Source of the DNA: Helicobacter pametensis ATCC 51478
GTDB lineage: Bacteria > Campylobacterota > Campylobacteria > Campylobacterales > Helicobacteraceae
Direction: 5' to 3'
DNA: 64,000 nt
Assembly: GCF_000518225.1 (NCBI RefSeq)
Contig: NZ_JADE01000006.1
Location: 62,001-126,000, forward strand
A program made the translations under genes and the position numbers. Positions 25,043 to 33,581 of the stretch are shown here, one piece after another (position 1 is the first letter of the stretch; each line of letters starts with the position of its first letter). The notes beneath the pieces are model-generated. The model saw only the letters and a list, made by a program, of their open reading frames with translations, had not been told where the DNA came from and made no database searches.

Positions 25043-25812
25043 TGGATCCATCCTTGCAAAGTGTGTAGATCATCAAAACTTGTGAGATCTAGAGTGATGG
25101 GGGTGATTGAGATATAGCCCTGCTCAATAGCATCAAAATCTGATAGTGTGATGGCATTATCACGATTTTTCCATCTGAGTGGATGCAATCCAAGCCAAAA
25201 ATACTCTTCTCCTCTGGGGTTTTTACTCTTTTGTGCTGAATGCTCATAAAGGCGATAGCCCATCTGAGTGATTTTATATCCTTTGGATTCCTTGGCATTG
25301 GGGATGTTGATATTTAGAAGTTTGCGATCTCCTAGGGGAAAAGAAGAACTAAAAATTTGAGAAACAATCGCCCTGATGGTTTGCTTGGCAAGAGAGAAAT
25401 CATTGTGATTTTTGTTTGAATCTTTGAGCACTTGAGAGATGGCAATGGAGGGGATTCCATAGATCACTCCCTCCATCGCACCTGCCACAGTCCCAGAGTA
25501 TGTGATATCTTCACCCATATTGGAGCCCAGATTGATGCCAGAGATGACGAGGTCGGGCTTTTGGGAAGAGAATAATGAATGCATAGCAAGATAGATGCAG
25601 TCTGCTGGCGTGCCATTATCGATTTTGTAATAGTCCTCTTGGATTTGGATGAGCTTGAGAGGTTTGTTGAGGGTAAGTCCGTGGCCACAGGCTGATTTTT
25701 CACATGCAGGTGCGACGATCACAACGCGTGCTAGATCGCTCAAAGCTTCTTTAAGCGCCAAAAGCCCATTGGATAAGAATCCATCATCATTGGTTAAAAG
25801 TATTGTTTTCAT
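25039..25812 (-). CDS. surE: 5'/3'-nucleotidase SurE
   Basis: The 257-residue metal-dependent nucleoside-monophosphate phosphatase carries the N-terminal signature ILLTNDDGFLSNGL, with metal-binding Asp-Asp. VVAPACEKSACGHGLTL and SGINLGSNMGEDITYSGTVAGAMEG form the rest of the active site. It is coupled to tcdA by a 4-bp overlap. Confidence 0.93.
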   Translation of the reverse strand: MKTILLTNDDGFLSNGLLALKEALSDLARVVIVAPACEKSACGHGLTLNKPLKLIQIQEDYYKIDNGTPADCIYLAMHSLFSSQKPDLVISGINLGSNMGEDITYSGTVAGAMEGVIYGIPSIAISQVLKDSNKNHNDFSLAKQTIRAIVSQIFSSSFPLGDRKLLNINIPNAKESKGYKITQMGYRLYEHSAQKSKNPRGEEYFWLGLHPLRWKNRDNAITLSDFDAIEQGYISITPITLDLTSFDDLHTLQGWIQ

Positions 25813-25813
25813 A

Positions 25814-26896
25814 TCAATTGCTCCTTATGAATTTTTGTAGATAAACCATTGGTTTTAAAATCAGAAAATACACTCTTTGAAGATTCCTCAAAAGATGTGT
25901 AGAGAATGATCTCTTATAGCCTTTGATGATTGAGGGTGTTCTTTGAGGAAGAGAATCAGAGATTAAGGCATCTTCAATGATTTTTTCTCCCATAATTTGT
26001 AAAAAATTATAATCCTCTAATACTCTCCTTCGTGCCTCTATAATATAGTCTAGATTTTTTTCCCATTTTTTTTCTTTTAGCGTATCTTTGATGATTTTGA
26101 CTGATTCTTTGGGGTTATGAATATCAATCCAGACAAAAGATTCTTTTGGGAAAAAGTCAGCGATATTGTTCGCGCCATAATAAAAGGGCATACAGCCTGC
26201 CAAGAAGCAATCTGTAATTTTTTCTGAAAAATAAAAAGGAATCGAGCTGTTTTCAATCGCAATAGAGTAGCGATAGTCTTTGAGGGCTTCAAGTTTGGTT
26301 TGAATAAAGTTATGAGATTTCTCACCGCCAAAATAATGAATAGGCAAGGAAGTATTCTTGAGAAATTTTACAAAATTTGCACGATTGATATGTCCTGCAA
26401 ATGCCTTTTTGTCAAGATTTGCAATGCAAGAAATTTCTTTATGCTTGTTGGGGAAAAAATCAAAAGAAGCAATATCTTGAAAACTTTGTGTTCTATTGTG
26501 TTCTAAAAGCCAGTAGATATATGGGGGTGAGGTGATAAATTTACCTTTTTGCTCAAGAAGTTTTGGGACAAAAGCAAAAACTTGTGAGCATTGTGCGTAG
26601 GTTTGTGGTGTTTTTGCAAACTCATTTTTGAATGGAATTGCGTATTCTAAATTTCCCTCGATAAAAGGTTCTTGCTGGATTCCCCAGATATTTTGCAGAG
26701 GGCAATCAATGGCTGTATCTTGATCGACTTTATTGATCATAATTGTGTAGTCTGTGGGGATATTTTCTGTTGTATAAATGACTTTAAATTGTCCTTTTGT
26801 ATAAGAGCAGTCATTGTTTTTTGATTGTTGTTTGAGCCATGATTCAACCGATGCATTCTGATAATCACTAATAATTCGCACTTTAATTTCTCGCAT
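25814..26896 (-). CDS. GT10 family glycosyltransferase (alpha-1,3/4-fucosyltransferase-like)
   Basis: The 360-residue protein has the GT10 acceptor and donor layout. The key C-terminal GDP-fucose region is YRYSIAIENSSIPFYFSEKITDCFLAGCMPFYYGANNI (about 220-257), with the family's ENS and (T/S)EK motifs. In Helicobacter such enzymes add fucose to LPS O-chains to make Lewis-type antigens. The heptad repeats typical of H. pylori FutA/FutB are not visible. The start MREIKVRIISDY at 26896 is preferred; the upstream open frame to 26986 runs into tRNA sequence. The gene looks AT-rich, as glycosyltransferase genes often are. Confidence 0.8.
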   Translation of the reverse strand: MREIKVRIISDYQNASVESWLKQQSKNNDCSYTKGQFKVIYTTENIPTDYTIMINKVDQDTAIDCPLQNIWGIQQEPFIEGNLEYAIPFKNEFAKTPQTYAQCSQVFAFVPKLLEQKGKFITSPPYIYWLLEHNRTQSFQDIASFDFFPNKHKEISCIANLDKKAFAGHINRANFVKFLKNTSLPIHYFGGEKSHNFIQTKLEALKDYRYSIAIENSSIPFYFSEKITDCFLAGCMPFYYGANNIADFFPKESFVWIDIHNPKESVKIIKDTLKEKKWEKNLDYIIEARRRVLEDYNFLQIMGEKIIEDALISDSLPQRTPSIIKGYKRSFSTHLLRNLQRVYFLILKPMVYLQKFIRSN

Positions 26897-26956
26897 CGTT
26901 TTCCTTGCTTGATGTAAATGTGATAGATGAGGGAGATAAATACAGAAAAGAAAATG

Positions 26957-27041
26957 TGGTGCGGAAGAGAGGACTTGAACCTCCACGCCTTGCGGCGCCA
27001 GATCCTAAGTCTGGTGCGTCTGCCAATTTCGCCACTCCCGC
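26957..27041 (-). tRNA. tRNA-Leu (anticodon UAG)
   Basis: The minus strand reads GCGGGAG at the 5' end, paired with CTTCCGC before the encoded ACCA at 26960-26957. The anticodon stem CCAGA/TCTGG encloses the loop CTTAGGA, giving anticodon UAG. The long variable arm (GGCGCCGCAAGGCGT) marks a class II leucine tRNA, and GGTTCAAGTCC is the T loop. The length is 85 nt with CCA encoded. Confidence 0.95.
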
Positions 27042-27116
27042 ATATCTTCAAAAGTAACAAAACTACTTTTGAAGGTGGGATTATATCAGAATCTTGCGTG
27101 GTAGAAAATATAAATT

Positions 27117-27125
27117 TGATATAGT
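27117..27125 (+). promoter_or_regulatory. Extended -10 promoter of nrdB
   Basis: TGATATAGT is a good extended -10 element. It would begin an mRNA near 27132 with a leader of about 100 nt before the nrdB start at 27232. I see no NrdR box. Confidence 0.45.
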
Positions 27126-27231
27126 TAGAGTTTATAAAAGGAATCAAAAAAATTTAATTTATTTGATACAGCTTTTGGTGTTTATTAAAGATTTACACTT
27201 GCACAAAATACATCAGTTCAAAGGATTGGCG

Positions 27232-28260
27232 ATGGAAGTAGAGAGAAAAAAAATTTATAACCCAAATTCAACAGAGAGCGTCAGTGATCGCAAGATCTTT
27301 GGTGGGAATCCTACAAGTATGTTTGACCTCAATAAGATCAAATATCAATGGGCATATAATCTTTGGAAAGTGATGCTTGCTAATACTTGGTTTCCCGAAG
27401 AAGTCAATATGAATGCTGATAAACGCGACTACAATGGTGGCCTCACAACTCAAGAAAAGCTCGGTTATGATCGGGCATTGGCGCAGCTTATCTTTATGGA
27501 TTCATTGCAGACAAATAACCTGATTGATAATGTCAATCCCTATATGACTAGCCCAGAGATTAATCTTATCTTGGTGCGTCAGGCTTATGAAGAGGCTTTG
27601 CATTCCCAAAGTTATGCTGTGATGGTTGAATCAATCTCTGCAAACACTGAAGAGATCTATGATATGTGGAGAGTGGATATGCAACTAAGATCCAAAAATG
27701 ACCATATTGCCGAAGTTTATATGGAGCTTGCTTCAAATCCGACTGAAGAAAATCTAGTCAAAGCTATGTTTGCCAATCAGATCTTAGAGGGGATTTATTT
27801 TTATAGTGGTTTTAGTTATTTTTATACATTAGCACGATCTGGGAAAATGCTAGGAAGTGCTCAAATGATTCGCTTTATCCAAAGAGATGAAGTGACACAT
27901 CTTTTGCTTTTTCAAAATATGATCAATTCTGTCAAAAAAGAACGACCTGATTTATTTACAAAGAATCTTGAAGAGGAAGTGGTGGAGATGTTTAAAAGGG
28001 CAGTCGAGGTCGAAGTAGCTTGGGGAGAATACATCACACAAGGGCAGATTCTGGGCTTGACGAGTGAGATTATTCGTGAGTATATTCAATATCTTGCTGA
28101 TGATCGTCTAGCTCATGTTGGTATGCCAAAGATTTATGGATCCAAAAATCCAATCAAATGGGTGGATCAGTTCTCAAGTTTTAATGATCAAAAAACAAAT
28201 TTCTTTGAAGCCAAGGTGACAAACTATGCTAAGGGAAGCATCAATTTTGATGACTTCTAA
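27232..28260 (+). CDS. nrdB: Ribonucleotide reductase class Ia, beta subunit
   Basis: The 342-residue diiron-tyrosyl radical subunit makes dNTPs aerobically with NrdA. It begins [17 protein letters not shown] and carries iron-ligand segments [27 protein letters not shown] (E and H), [15 protein letters not shown] and [12 protein letters not shown]. It is nearly collinear with H. pylori NrdB. AAAGGATTGGCG precedes the chosen ATG; the open frame upstream to 27094 has no ribosome-binding site. The nitrilase-like gene starts inside its last codons. Confidence 0.95.
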   Translation: MEVERKKIYNPNSTESVSDRKIFGGNPTSMFDLNKIKYQWAYNLWKVMLANTWFPEEVNMNADKRDYNGGLTTQEKLGYDRALAQLIFMDSLQTNNLIDNVNPYMTSPEINLILVRQAYEEALHSQSYAVMVESISANTEEIYDMWRVDMQLRSKNDHIAEVYMELASNPTEENLVKAMFANQILEGIYFYSGFSYFYTLARSGKMLGSAQMIRFIQRDEVTHLLLFQNMINSVKKERPDLFTKNLEEEVVEMFKRAVEVEVAWGEYITQGQILGLTSEIIREYIQYLADDRLAHVGMPKIYGSKNPIKWVDQFSSFNDQKTNFFEAKVTNYAKGSINFDDF

Positions 28261-28984
28261 GAATCAAAAGATTTATGTTTTGCAATTTAGGGTTCAAGAT
28301 TGCTTTCAAGCCAATTTAGATCGAGTTTTGGATTTTGCTAAGCGCTGTATCAAAGATTCTATTATTTGCACTCCAAATTTGAGTTTGACAGGCTTTGCAT
28401 TTGATCGTCTTGAGGAAGCAAGTGAGTTTTCTCAGTATGCACTTGCGCAATATTGTCAGGCGATCAAGGATTGCACGCTAATTACATCAGTGATTGAAAA
28501 AATGAATGGAAATTTTTTCAATAATATTAAGGTGATTTGCAATGGGGAGATTATCTATTCTCAGGCAAAAACTCAAGCCTTTCCTCTCAATCATGAGGAA
28601 AAGTTTTTGACACAAGGGGATTTGGAAGATGTGGGGTTTTTTTATATTGGGGAGATCAAGTGTGCTGCGATCAATTGCTTTGAGCTGAGGTTTTTGGATA
28701 TTTGGAAAAAGATTCAGGGAGCTGAGATTATTTTTGTCTTAACTCAGTGGGACAAGGAACGCAAAAGGCATTTTGAGATTCTCTCTCAATCTCTTGCAAT
28801 TCTTAATCAAGCCTTTGTTGTCTCAAGTGATTGGGCCAATGAGGGATTTTCCAAAGGAAGTGCGATTATTTCACCCTTTGGAGATGTGTATCAAGATGGC
28901 AAAAGAGGAGTGGTGCATCGTCAGATTGATCTTGGTGAGATTTGTAAAATGAGAAATTATCTCAAAACAGGATTGCAGCAATGA
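28250..28984 (+). CDS. Nitrilase-superfamily protein lacking the catalytic glutamate
   Basis: The 244-residue protein has the carbon-nitrogen hydrolase fold. A lysine (QAKTQAF) and cysteine ([12 protein letters not shown]) are at the expected places and EEKFLTQGD matches the usual E..y..pGd turn. The position of the catalytic glutamate reads TPNLSLTGF where active members have PE, so Glu appears replaced by Asn. It may be inactive or act differently. It starts 11 bp inside the nrdB end and overlaps the prepilin-peptidase-like gene by 4 bp. The real substrate is unknown. Confidence 0.65.
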   Translation: MTSKNQKIYVLQFRVQDCFQANLDRVLDFAKRCIKDSIICTPNLSLTGFAFDRLEEASEFSQYALAQYCQAIKDCTLITSVIEKMNGNFFNNIKVICNGEIIYSQAKTQAFPLNHEEKFLTQGDLEDVGFFYIGEIKCAAINCFELRFLDIWKKIQGAEIIFVLTQWDKERKRHFEILSQSLAILNQAFVVSSDWANEGFSKGSAIISPFGDVYQDGKRGVVHRQIDLGEICKMRNYLKTGLQQ

Positions 28985-29694
28985 TGGAGCTATGGAATCA
29001 GTTTCTGTCTTTGGATGGAGAGATGTGGCTTTGGCTGTGTTTGTTGATTGCTGGGGGGAGCGTTTTGGGAAATGGATTGATTCTTATACACATAACACAG
29101 AATAAGATGGGTTTTCTAAACTTTATGATCCGTCTCTTTTATTCCAAAAGTTTGCTTTGGTGTTTTGCTTTTTGTGTGTTTGATTTGTTGCTTGTTGTGA
29201 TGCTTTATGGAATGAGTCTTTATGCTTTGTTTATGGCATGTGTTTTGTTTTTGTTTTTTGTGATGTCTTATATTGATGCTGTTTTGCTTGCCGTGCCTGA
29301 TTGGATCAATTTTGTGTGTTTTTTTGGAATCTTTGGAGGCTTGTATTATTTAGAAATGCTAGAAAGTGAGCATTTTATTGCTGCTTTTTGTGTCGCTGGA
29401 GGGCTTGCGGTATTGCGAATCTTTGGGAGCTTTGTGTTTAGAAAAGAAATTTTGGGAGAAGCAGATATTATCGTTTTTGCCTCAATGGGATCTTTGGTTA
29501 TGATTTATCCAAGTCTATATTTGATCGTATTGGCCTGTGTGCTTGCAATGGGCTATATTCTCTGTGTGAGTCTTTTTTCTCTTAAGGGAAAGGAAATCGC
29601 ACTATCTGGGATCAAAGTGCCATTTGTTGTATTTTTGACTATAGCTTTTGTGTTGATGTTGATTTATCTCCAATATGGAGAGTCTTTTGTATAA
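28981..29694 (+). CDS. A24-type prepilin peptidase-like membrane protein
   Basis: The 237-residue protein has about six to eight membrane helices. Two aspartate motifs fit A24 aspartic peptidases: SYIDAVLLAVPDWIN (about 99-113) and LGEADIIVFASMG, which replaces the usual GxGD with GEAD. The N-terminal cysteine-rich methyltransferase domain of full-length prepilin peptidases is missing. No pilin or secretion ATPase gene is nearby. It could process a type IV pilin-like competence factor elsewhere; that is inference. The start overlaps the previous stop (ATGA). Confidence 0.65.
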   Translation: MMELWNQFLSLDGEMWLWLCLLIAGGSVLGNGLILIHITQNKMGFLNFMIRLFYSKSLLWCFAFCVFDLLLVVMLYGMSLYALFMACVLFLFFVMSYIDAVLLAVPDWINFVCFFGIFGGLYYLEMLESEHFIAAFCVAGGLAVLRIFGSFVFRKEILGEADIIVFASMGSLVMIYPSLYLIVLACVLAMGYILCVSLFSLKGKEIALSGIKVPFVVFLTIAFVLMLIYLQYGESFV

Positions 29695-30706
29695 AAAATA
29701 TTTTCTTTGGGCTTTTTCTCAAATCTTTTTCCCCTTTTTTATTGTGCTTTTTTTCGTGTCTTCGGTGATTTTGCTCATTACGATTGCTGGATCAAGCTAT
29801 GCTATTAAGCTAAGCTTTGTGGATCTGACTTATCTTTTTGTGTATTCTTTGCCTAATACTGTGTTTTTTATCATTCCTATCACTTTTTTTGCTTCATGCA
29901 CTCTAGCTATCTCAAGATTGTCATATGACTATGAGATGCTCGTTTTTTTCTCTCTTGGGGTTCGACCCTTGGAAGTCATCAGGGTTTTTGTGCCCTTGAC
30001 ACTAATTGTTTCTTTAACTTCGCTTGTTTTTTCTCTTGGTGCGGTTCCTGTCTCCAAAAGAGCCTTTGATAATTTCATAGAGCGTAAGAAAGTTGATGTA
30101 GATATCAACTTAAAGGCTGGAGAATTTGGTCAAAAGATTGGGGATTGGCTTGTTTATGTAGGAGGTGTTCAAGATCGGACCTATCGGGATCTTGTATTGT
30201 TTTCAATTAGGGGGATGGCATTTGAGAATTTTATCAGTGCCCAAGAGGGGAAGATTACAAATGAGGGTGGTGTCTTTGCTCTCAATTTGTATCGTGGAAA
30301 ATCCTATATTGCACAACAAGAAGAGTTTAAAAAGGTTATTTTTCAAGAGGCTAGGATCAAGACTCGCGTTGGAGAGGCACCATTGAGTGGATATGATTTG
30401 ATGGAATACTGGAAGGATGGATTGAGTGGAGAAAGCCATAGTAAGCAAAGAAAATTTGTGAAGGCTATTTTGATCGCTATTTTTCCTCTTGTAAGTTTGT
30501 TTTTGATTCCATTGATTGGGGTTGCCAATCCCCGTTATCATAAGAACTTTTCAGCCTTTTATATTTTGAGTTCTGTTGTATTGTATTTTGTTATCACGCA
30601 GGTAATGGCTGATGCTGCTCCATTTGTCGCACTTGCTTTGATTCCTATTCTATGGTTTGTGGGATGTTATTTTTTGTATAGATGGAAAATTAAGCCGATT
30701 TACTAG
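29675..30706 (+). CDS. LptF/LptG family permease
   Basis: The 343-residue inner-membrane protein has three helices before and three after a periplasmic domain (about 120-250). KKYFLWAFSQIFFPFFIVLFF and the following helices match YjgP/YjgQ (LptF/LptG). These form the membrane part of the ABC exporter that lifts LPS to the Lpt bridge, so it works with LptD encoded 0.7 kb downstream. Whether it is LptF or LptG cannot be decided from sequence alone. It overlaps the preceding gene by 20 bp. Confidence 0.8.
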   Translation: MESLLYKKYFLWAFSQIFFPFFIVLFFVSSVILLITIAGSSYAIKLSFVDLTYLFVYSLPNTVFFIIPITFFASCTLAISRLSYDYEMLVFFSLGVRPLEVIRVFVPLTLIVSLTSLVFSLGAVPVSKRAFDNFIERKKVDVDINLKAGEFGQKIGDWLVYVGGVQDRTYRDLVLFSIRGMAFENFISAQEGKITNEGGVFALNLYRGKSYIAQQEEFKKVIFQEARIKTRVGEAPLSGYDLMEYWKDGLSGESHSKQRKFVKAILIAIFPLVSLFLIPLIGVANPRYHKNFSAFYILSSVVLYFVITQVMADAAPFVALALIPILWFVGCYFLYRWKIKPIY

Positions 30707-30715
30707 GATTTTGTT

Positions 30716-30721
30716 TATAAT
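30716..30721 (+). promoter_or_regulatory. Consensus -10 box of a structured ncRNA
   Basis: An exact TATAAT lies 10 bp after the stop of the permease gene and would start transcription near 30728, exactly before the 5' arm of the closing stem of the RNA described next. Confidence 0.6.
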
Positions 30722-30727
30722 TTCAAT

Positions 30728-30919
30728 GCTCAAACGATACGCGATTCTCAATATGCTAGTCTGTTGAAAGATCTTTTTTTTGGATTGAGTAGCGGGCTTT
30801 GTGTGCGATTTTTCCGCTTGCAGTCAATAGACGAGGATTTATTACCTAATAAGTCTCTCTTAATCCTAGTTGTAGCGTTGTTAGGCTACGCATCAGAGAA
30901 GCGTCGTTTGGGTTTTTTA
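30728..30919 (+). ncRNA. Structured small RNA of about 190 nt with own promoter and terminator
   Basis: The 5' end CAAACGA (30731-30737) pairs with TCGTTTG (30904-30910). The stem extends inward through CGC/GCG and TTCTC/GAGAA and is followed by TTTTTT (30913-30918), so the closing stem doubles as an intrinsic terminator. Inside are GTCTGTTGA (30759-30767) with TCAATAGAC (30824-30832), AGCGG (30791-30795) with CCGCT (30814-30818), and GTAGC (30872-30876) with GCTAC (30885-30889). Size and end-to-end pairing recall 6S RNA, but the hairpins do not clearly give the open central bubble. A leader regulating the RDD-lptD genes downstream is the alternative. Confidence 0.6.
30904..30919 (+). terminator. 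Intrinsic terminator formed by long-range pairing
   Basis: TCGTTTGGG followed by six T residues ends the ncRNA. The stem partner is the RNA's own 5' end about 170 nt earlier, an unusual arrangement. The next coding sequence begins 11 bp later, so some read-through may occur. Confidence 0.5.
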
Positions 30920-30929
30920 TAGGGTAAAT

Positions 30930-31382
30930 ATGATGAATTTAGAAGAAAAACTATATCGTGAGAATCTTCAGTTGGCTTCAGTTGGAAGCCGTTTCTGCGC
31001 GTTTTTGATTGATAAATTTTTGATCTCCTTTGTTTTTTTTATTATTTATTGGAATGACTTTTCACAAACCAATGGAGACTATGCGATGATGATTGGTTTG
31101 ATTTCCAATGTGATTTGGCAGTTTATTTGTTTGAGTATCGCCTATGAAGTTATTTTCTTGGTTTTGTATGGCGCGACTCTGGGCAAGATATTTTTAAAGA
31201 TCCGTGTGTTGGGAGTTATGCTTTTGGATTCGCCAAGTGTGTTGCATGCTTTGATCCGCACTGTGATGAAAATTTTGAGTGAAAATTTGTTTTATTTTCC
31301 TTATTTGTTTTCTCTCTTCTCTCCATTCAAACAAGCCCTTCATGATTATATGGCCAAGACAATTGTGATCAGAAATGCCTAA
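30930..31382 (+). CDS. RDD family membrane protein
   Basis: The 150-residue protein has an RDD-type domain: VGSRFCAFLIDKFLISFVFF near the N terminus and helices with LGKIFLKIRVLG in the third quarter. There are about three membrane segments. The role of RDD proteins is poorly defined; some are linked to ion transport. It overlaps lptD by 8 bp, and this neighbour order before lptD is common in Helicobacter. Confidence 0.75.
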   Translation: MMNLEEKLYRENLQLASVGSRFCAFLIDKFLISFVFFIIYWNDFSQTNGDYAMMIGLISNVIWQFICLSIAYEVIFLVLYGATLGKIFLKIRVLGVMLLDSPSVLHALIRTVMKILSENLFYFPYLFSLFSPFKQALHDYMAKTIVIRNA

Positions 31383-33567
31383 AAAATCTCTTCTGATTTT
31401 TCTCCTAGCCACTTCGCTATTAGCTAAAAATTTGGGTCTCAAATCTAGAGAATCCCAGATTGGTGAGATCACTGCTAACAAGATGGAGCGAAAGGGAGAT
31501 GAGATTATTGCTCGTGGTAATGTTGTGCTTGTGAGTGGGGATTATTATATCTCGGCTCAAGATCTCAAATACAATCAAAAAACAAAAATTGCTATCATCG
31601 AAGGTGAAGCGAGAATCTATCAGGGCAGCACGCTTTTATTATCAGGTGAAAAGATGAAGCTTGATTTTAGTCAAGATCAGTTCTCACTTGATTCTTTGTA
31701 TTTGCAAAACACAAAGACGGGATTATGGATTAGTGCTACTCAAGCAGATTCAAAAGAGGGAGTTTATTATTTTAGAGAGGGGACTATTTCAGGCTGTGAC
31801 ATTCAATCTCCTGTATGGCATTTGGATGTAAGCTCTGGGAGTTTTGATCAAAATGACAGTGTTTTGACGCTATGGAATGCGCGTGCATATTTGGGAAAGA
31901 TGCCATTTTTGTATATTCCATATCTAAGATTTAGTACAGGCAATGAAAGAAAAAGTGGTTTGCTCTATCCACAGCTTGCCTATGTTGATCAAGAGGGGCT
32001 TTATTATAGGCAGCCTATCTATATTGCTCCGGAAGAATTTTGGGATATGACAATCAGTCCCCAGATTAGAACCTCAAGGGGAGCTGGAGTTTCAGGAGAG
32101 TTTAGGTTGGCAACTCCCAACAATAATCTTTTTTTTCTTAAGATGAAATATTTTTATAACCTCAATAATTATGTCAAGAAATTTTCTGCCAAAAATAATC
32201 ATATCTATGGATTTGATTTGTTTTTCAAGACAAGTAGTGGAACAGGGATGTTGCAGAGATTTCCGACCTTATATGATGGTTTTTTTGCAGATTTATCTTA
32301 TATGAATGATATTGATTATTTGAGGATTGATGATGTGGGTAAAAAAATCACTGATCGGACTCGGATCTCAAAGCTCAATTACTTCCTCCGCTCCCAAGAT
32401 CACTACTTTGGAATCTACAACAAATATTTTTTTGATTTTACAAGCTCGGATAATCAAGAGACGCTTCAACTGCTTCCAGGCGTGCAATATCATAAATTTA
32501 TTGATTCGCTGTATTGGAGGAATCTAATCTATGCCATTGATGTCCAAAGTAACAATGTGGTGCGCTACAGGGGATATGGCTATGTTGAAAATAGCATCTC
32601 TCTTCCCTTGAGTGTAGAGTTTCCATTGTTTGGGGATTATGTGTCTTTGGGGATTGGAACAGATTTGGACTTCAGCAATGTCAATCTATATCGCACCCAA
32701 GGTATGAGAATCCCTGGAGGATTCCCCTCTTCAAATACAGCTAACTTTTTCACCGCCAATTACAAGGCGAGCTTGACTTCAGATATCGCTAGAGATTATG
32801 GGAATTTCTTGCATGTTATGCAGTTTGAGACACGCGTCTCTGGACCCTATTATCGCTACAATAGCTCTATGTTTGATACAGAGGTTTATAAAGCTTATGC
32901 TCAAGAGATCAATCAAACAAAGCAGATCTACAACCTATGGAATCCTTTATCAATTGTCGATTTTGAAAGCAATAAACCTGTGTTTGAGGCGAGTTTATCG
33001 CAGTATTTTTATACGCGCGATGGACGAACGGCGTTTTATTACAATGTCTCACAAAGACTTAATCTAGAATCTAGAGATTTGCTATTTTCCTCAAGTATGC
33101 AAAATGAGATAGGTTCCTCACCTATTGAAGGATTAAATCTTAAGGGAACCTTGCGGTATTCATTTTTGCATGATGCAATCGAATCAGCATCTGCCAATAT
33201 GAATTTCTCGCGTTGGAGACTAACAAGCTCATTTGGCTACTATTACAAAAATGTATTTACTTCTAACAATGTCAATACGGATGCAAATTTTTTAAATTTC
33301 TCTCTCAAAAATGATTTTGGATATTTTGCTTTGGGTGGAGATATGAATTATGACTTTATCAATATGAATGTCAAGGATTGGACACTGACCCTATCCACAG
33401 ATATTCGATGTTTTGGAATTTCATTTGTATTTGGTCAAGAATTTGCACCCATATTGACAGACCTTCCAAATCAGCCCATCAAAACTGTGACCAATAACTA
33501 TGTCAAAATCGAGTTTAGGGTGATTCCCCTTGGCGGAGTTGGAGCCTCTTATCGCTTTAAGAAATAA
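31375..33567 (+). CDS. lptD: LPS assembly outer-membrane protein LptD
   Basis: The 730-residue protein inserts LPS into the outer leaflet. It has a signal peptide (MPKKSLLIFLLATSLLA) and a periplasmic OstA/LptA-like beta-jellyroll (about 25-150, IGEITANKMERKGDEIIARG). A large C-terminal beta-barrel (about 180-730) contains the LptD signature GMRIPGGFPSSNTAN region and ends VGASYRFKK. Cysteine pairs for inter-domain disulfides are few compared with E. coli. It starts inside the RDD gene and is followed by a PRTase-like gene and pnp. Confidence 0.9.
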   Translation: MPKKSLLIFLLATSLLAKNLGLKSRESQIGEITANKMERKGDEIIARGNVVLVSGDYYISAQDLKYNQKTKIAIIEGEARIYQGSTLLLSGEKMKLDFSQDQFSLDSLYLQNTKTGLWISATQADSKEGVYYFREGTISGCDIQSPVWHLDVSSGSFDQNDSVLTLWNARAYLGKMPFLYIPYLRFSTGNERKSGLLYPQLAYVDQEGLYYRQPIYIAPEEFWDMTISPQIRTSRGAGVSGEFRLATPNNNLFFLKMKYFYNLNNYVKKFSAKNNHIYGFDLFFKTSSGTGMLQRFPTLYDGFFADLSYMNDIDYLRIDDVGKKITDRTRISKLNYFLRSQDHYFGIYNKYFFDFTSSDNQETLQLLPGVQYHKFIDSLYWRNLIYAIDVQSNNVVRYRGYGYVENSISLPLSVEFPLFGDYVSLGIGTDLDFSNVNLYRTQGMRIPGGFPSSNTANFFTANYKASLTSDIARDYGNFLHVMQFETRVSGPYYRYNSSMFDTEVYKAYAQEINQTKQIYNLWNPLSIVDFESNKPVFEASLSQYFYTRDGRTAFYYNVSQRLNLESRDLLFSSSMQNEIGSSPIEGLNLKGTLRYSFLHDAIESASANMNFSRWRLTSSFGYYYKNVFTSNNVNTDANFLNFSLKNDFGYFALGGDMNYDFINMNVKDWTLTLSTDIRCFGISFVFGQEFAPILTDLPNQPIKTVTNNYVKIEFRVIPLGGVGASYRFKK

Positions 33568-33581
33568 TTGAAGGAGAAAGC

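Noticed and set aside
26897-26986. 30-residue N-terminal extension of the fucosyltransferase starting MEVQVLSSAPH
   Set aside because: This is the familiar false translation of a tRNA gene; the region belongs to tRNA-Leu and its flank.
30728-30919. The ncRNA as a TPP, preQ1 or other known riboswitch
   Set aside because: None of the conserved riboswitch core sequences that I know are visible and the downstream genes are not metabolic.
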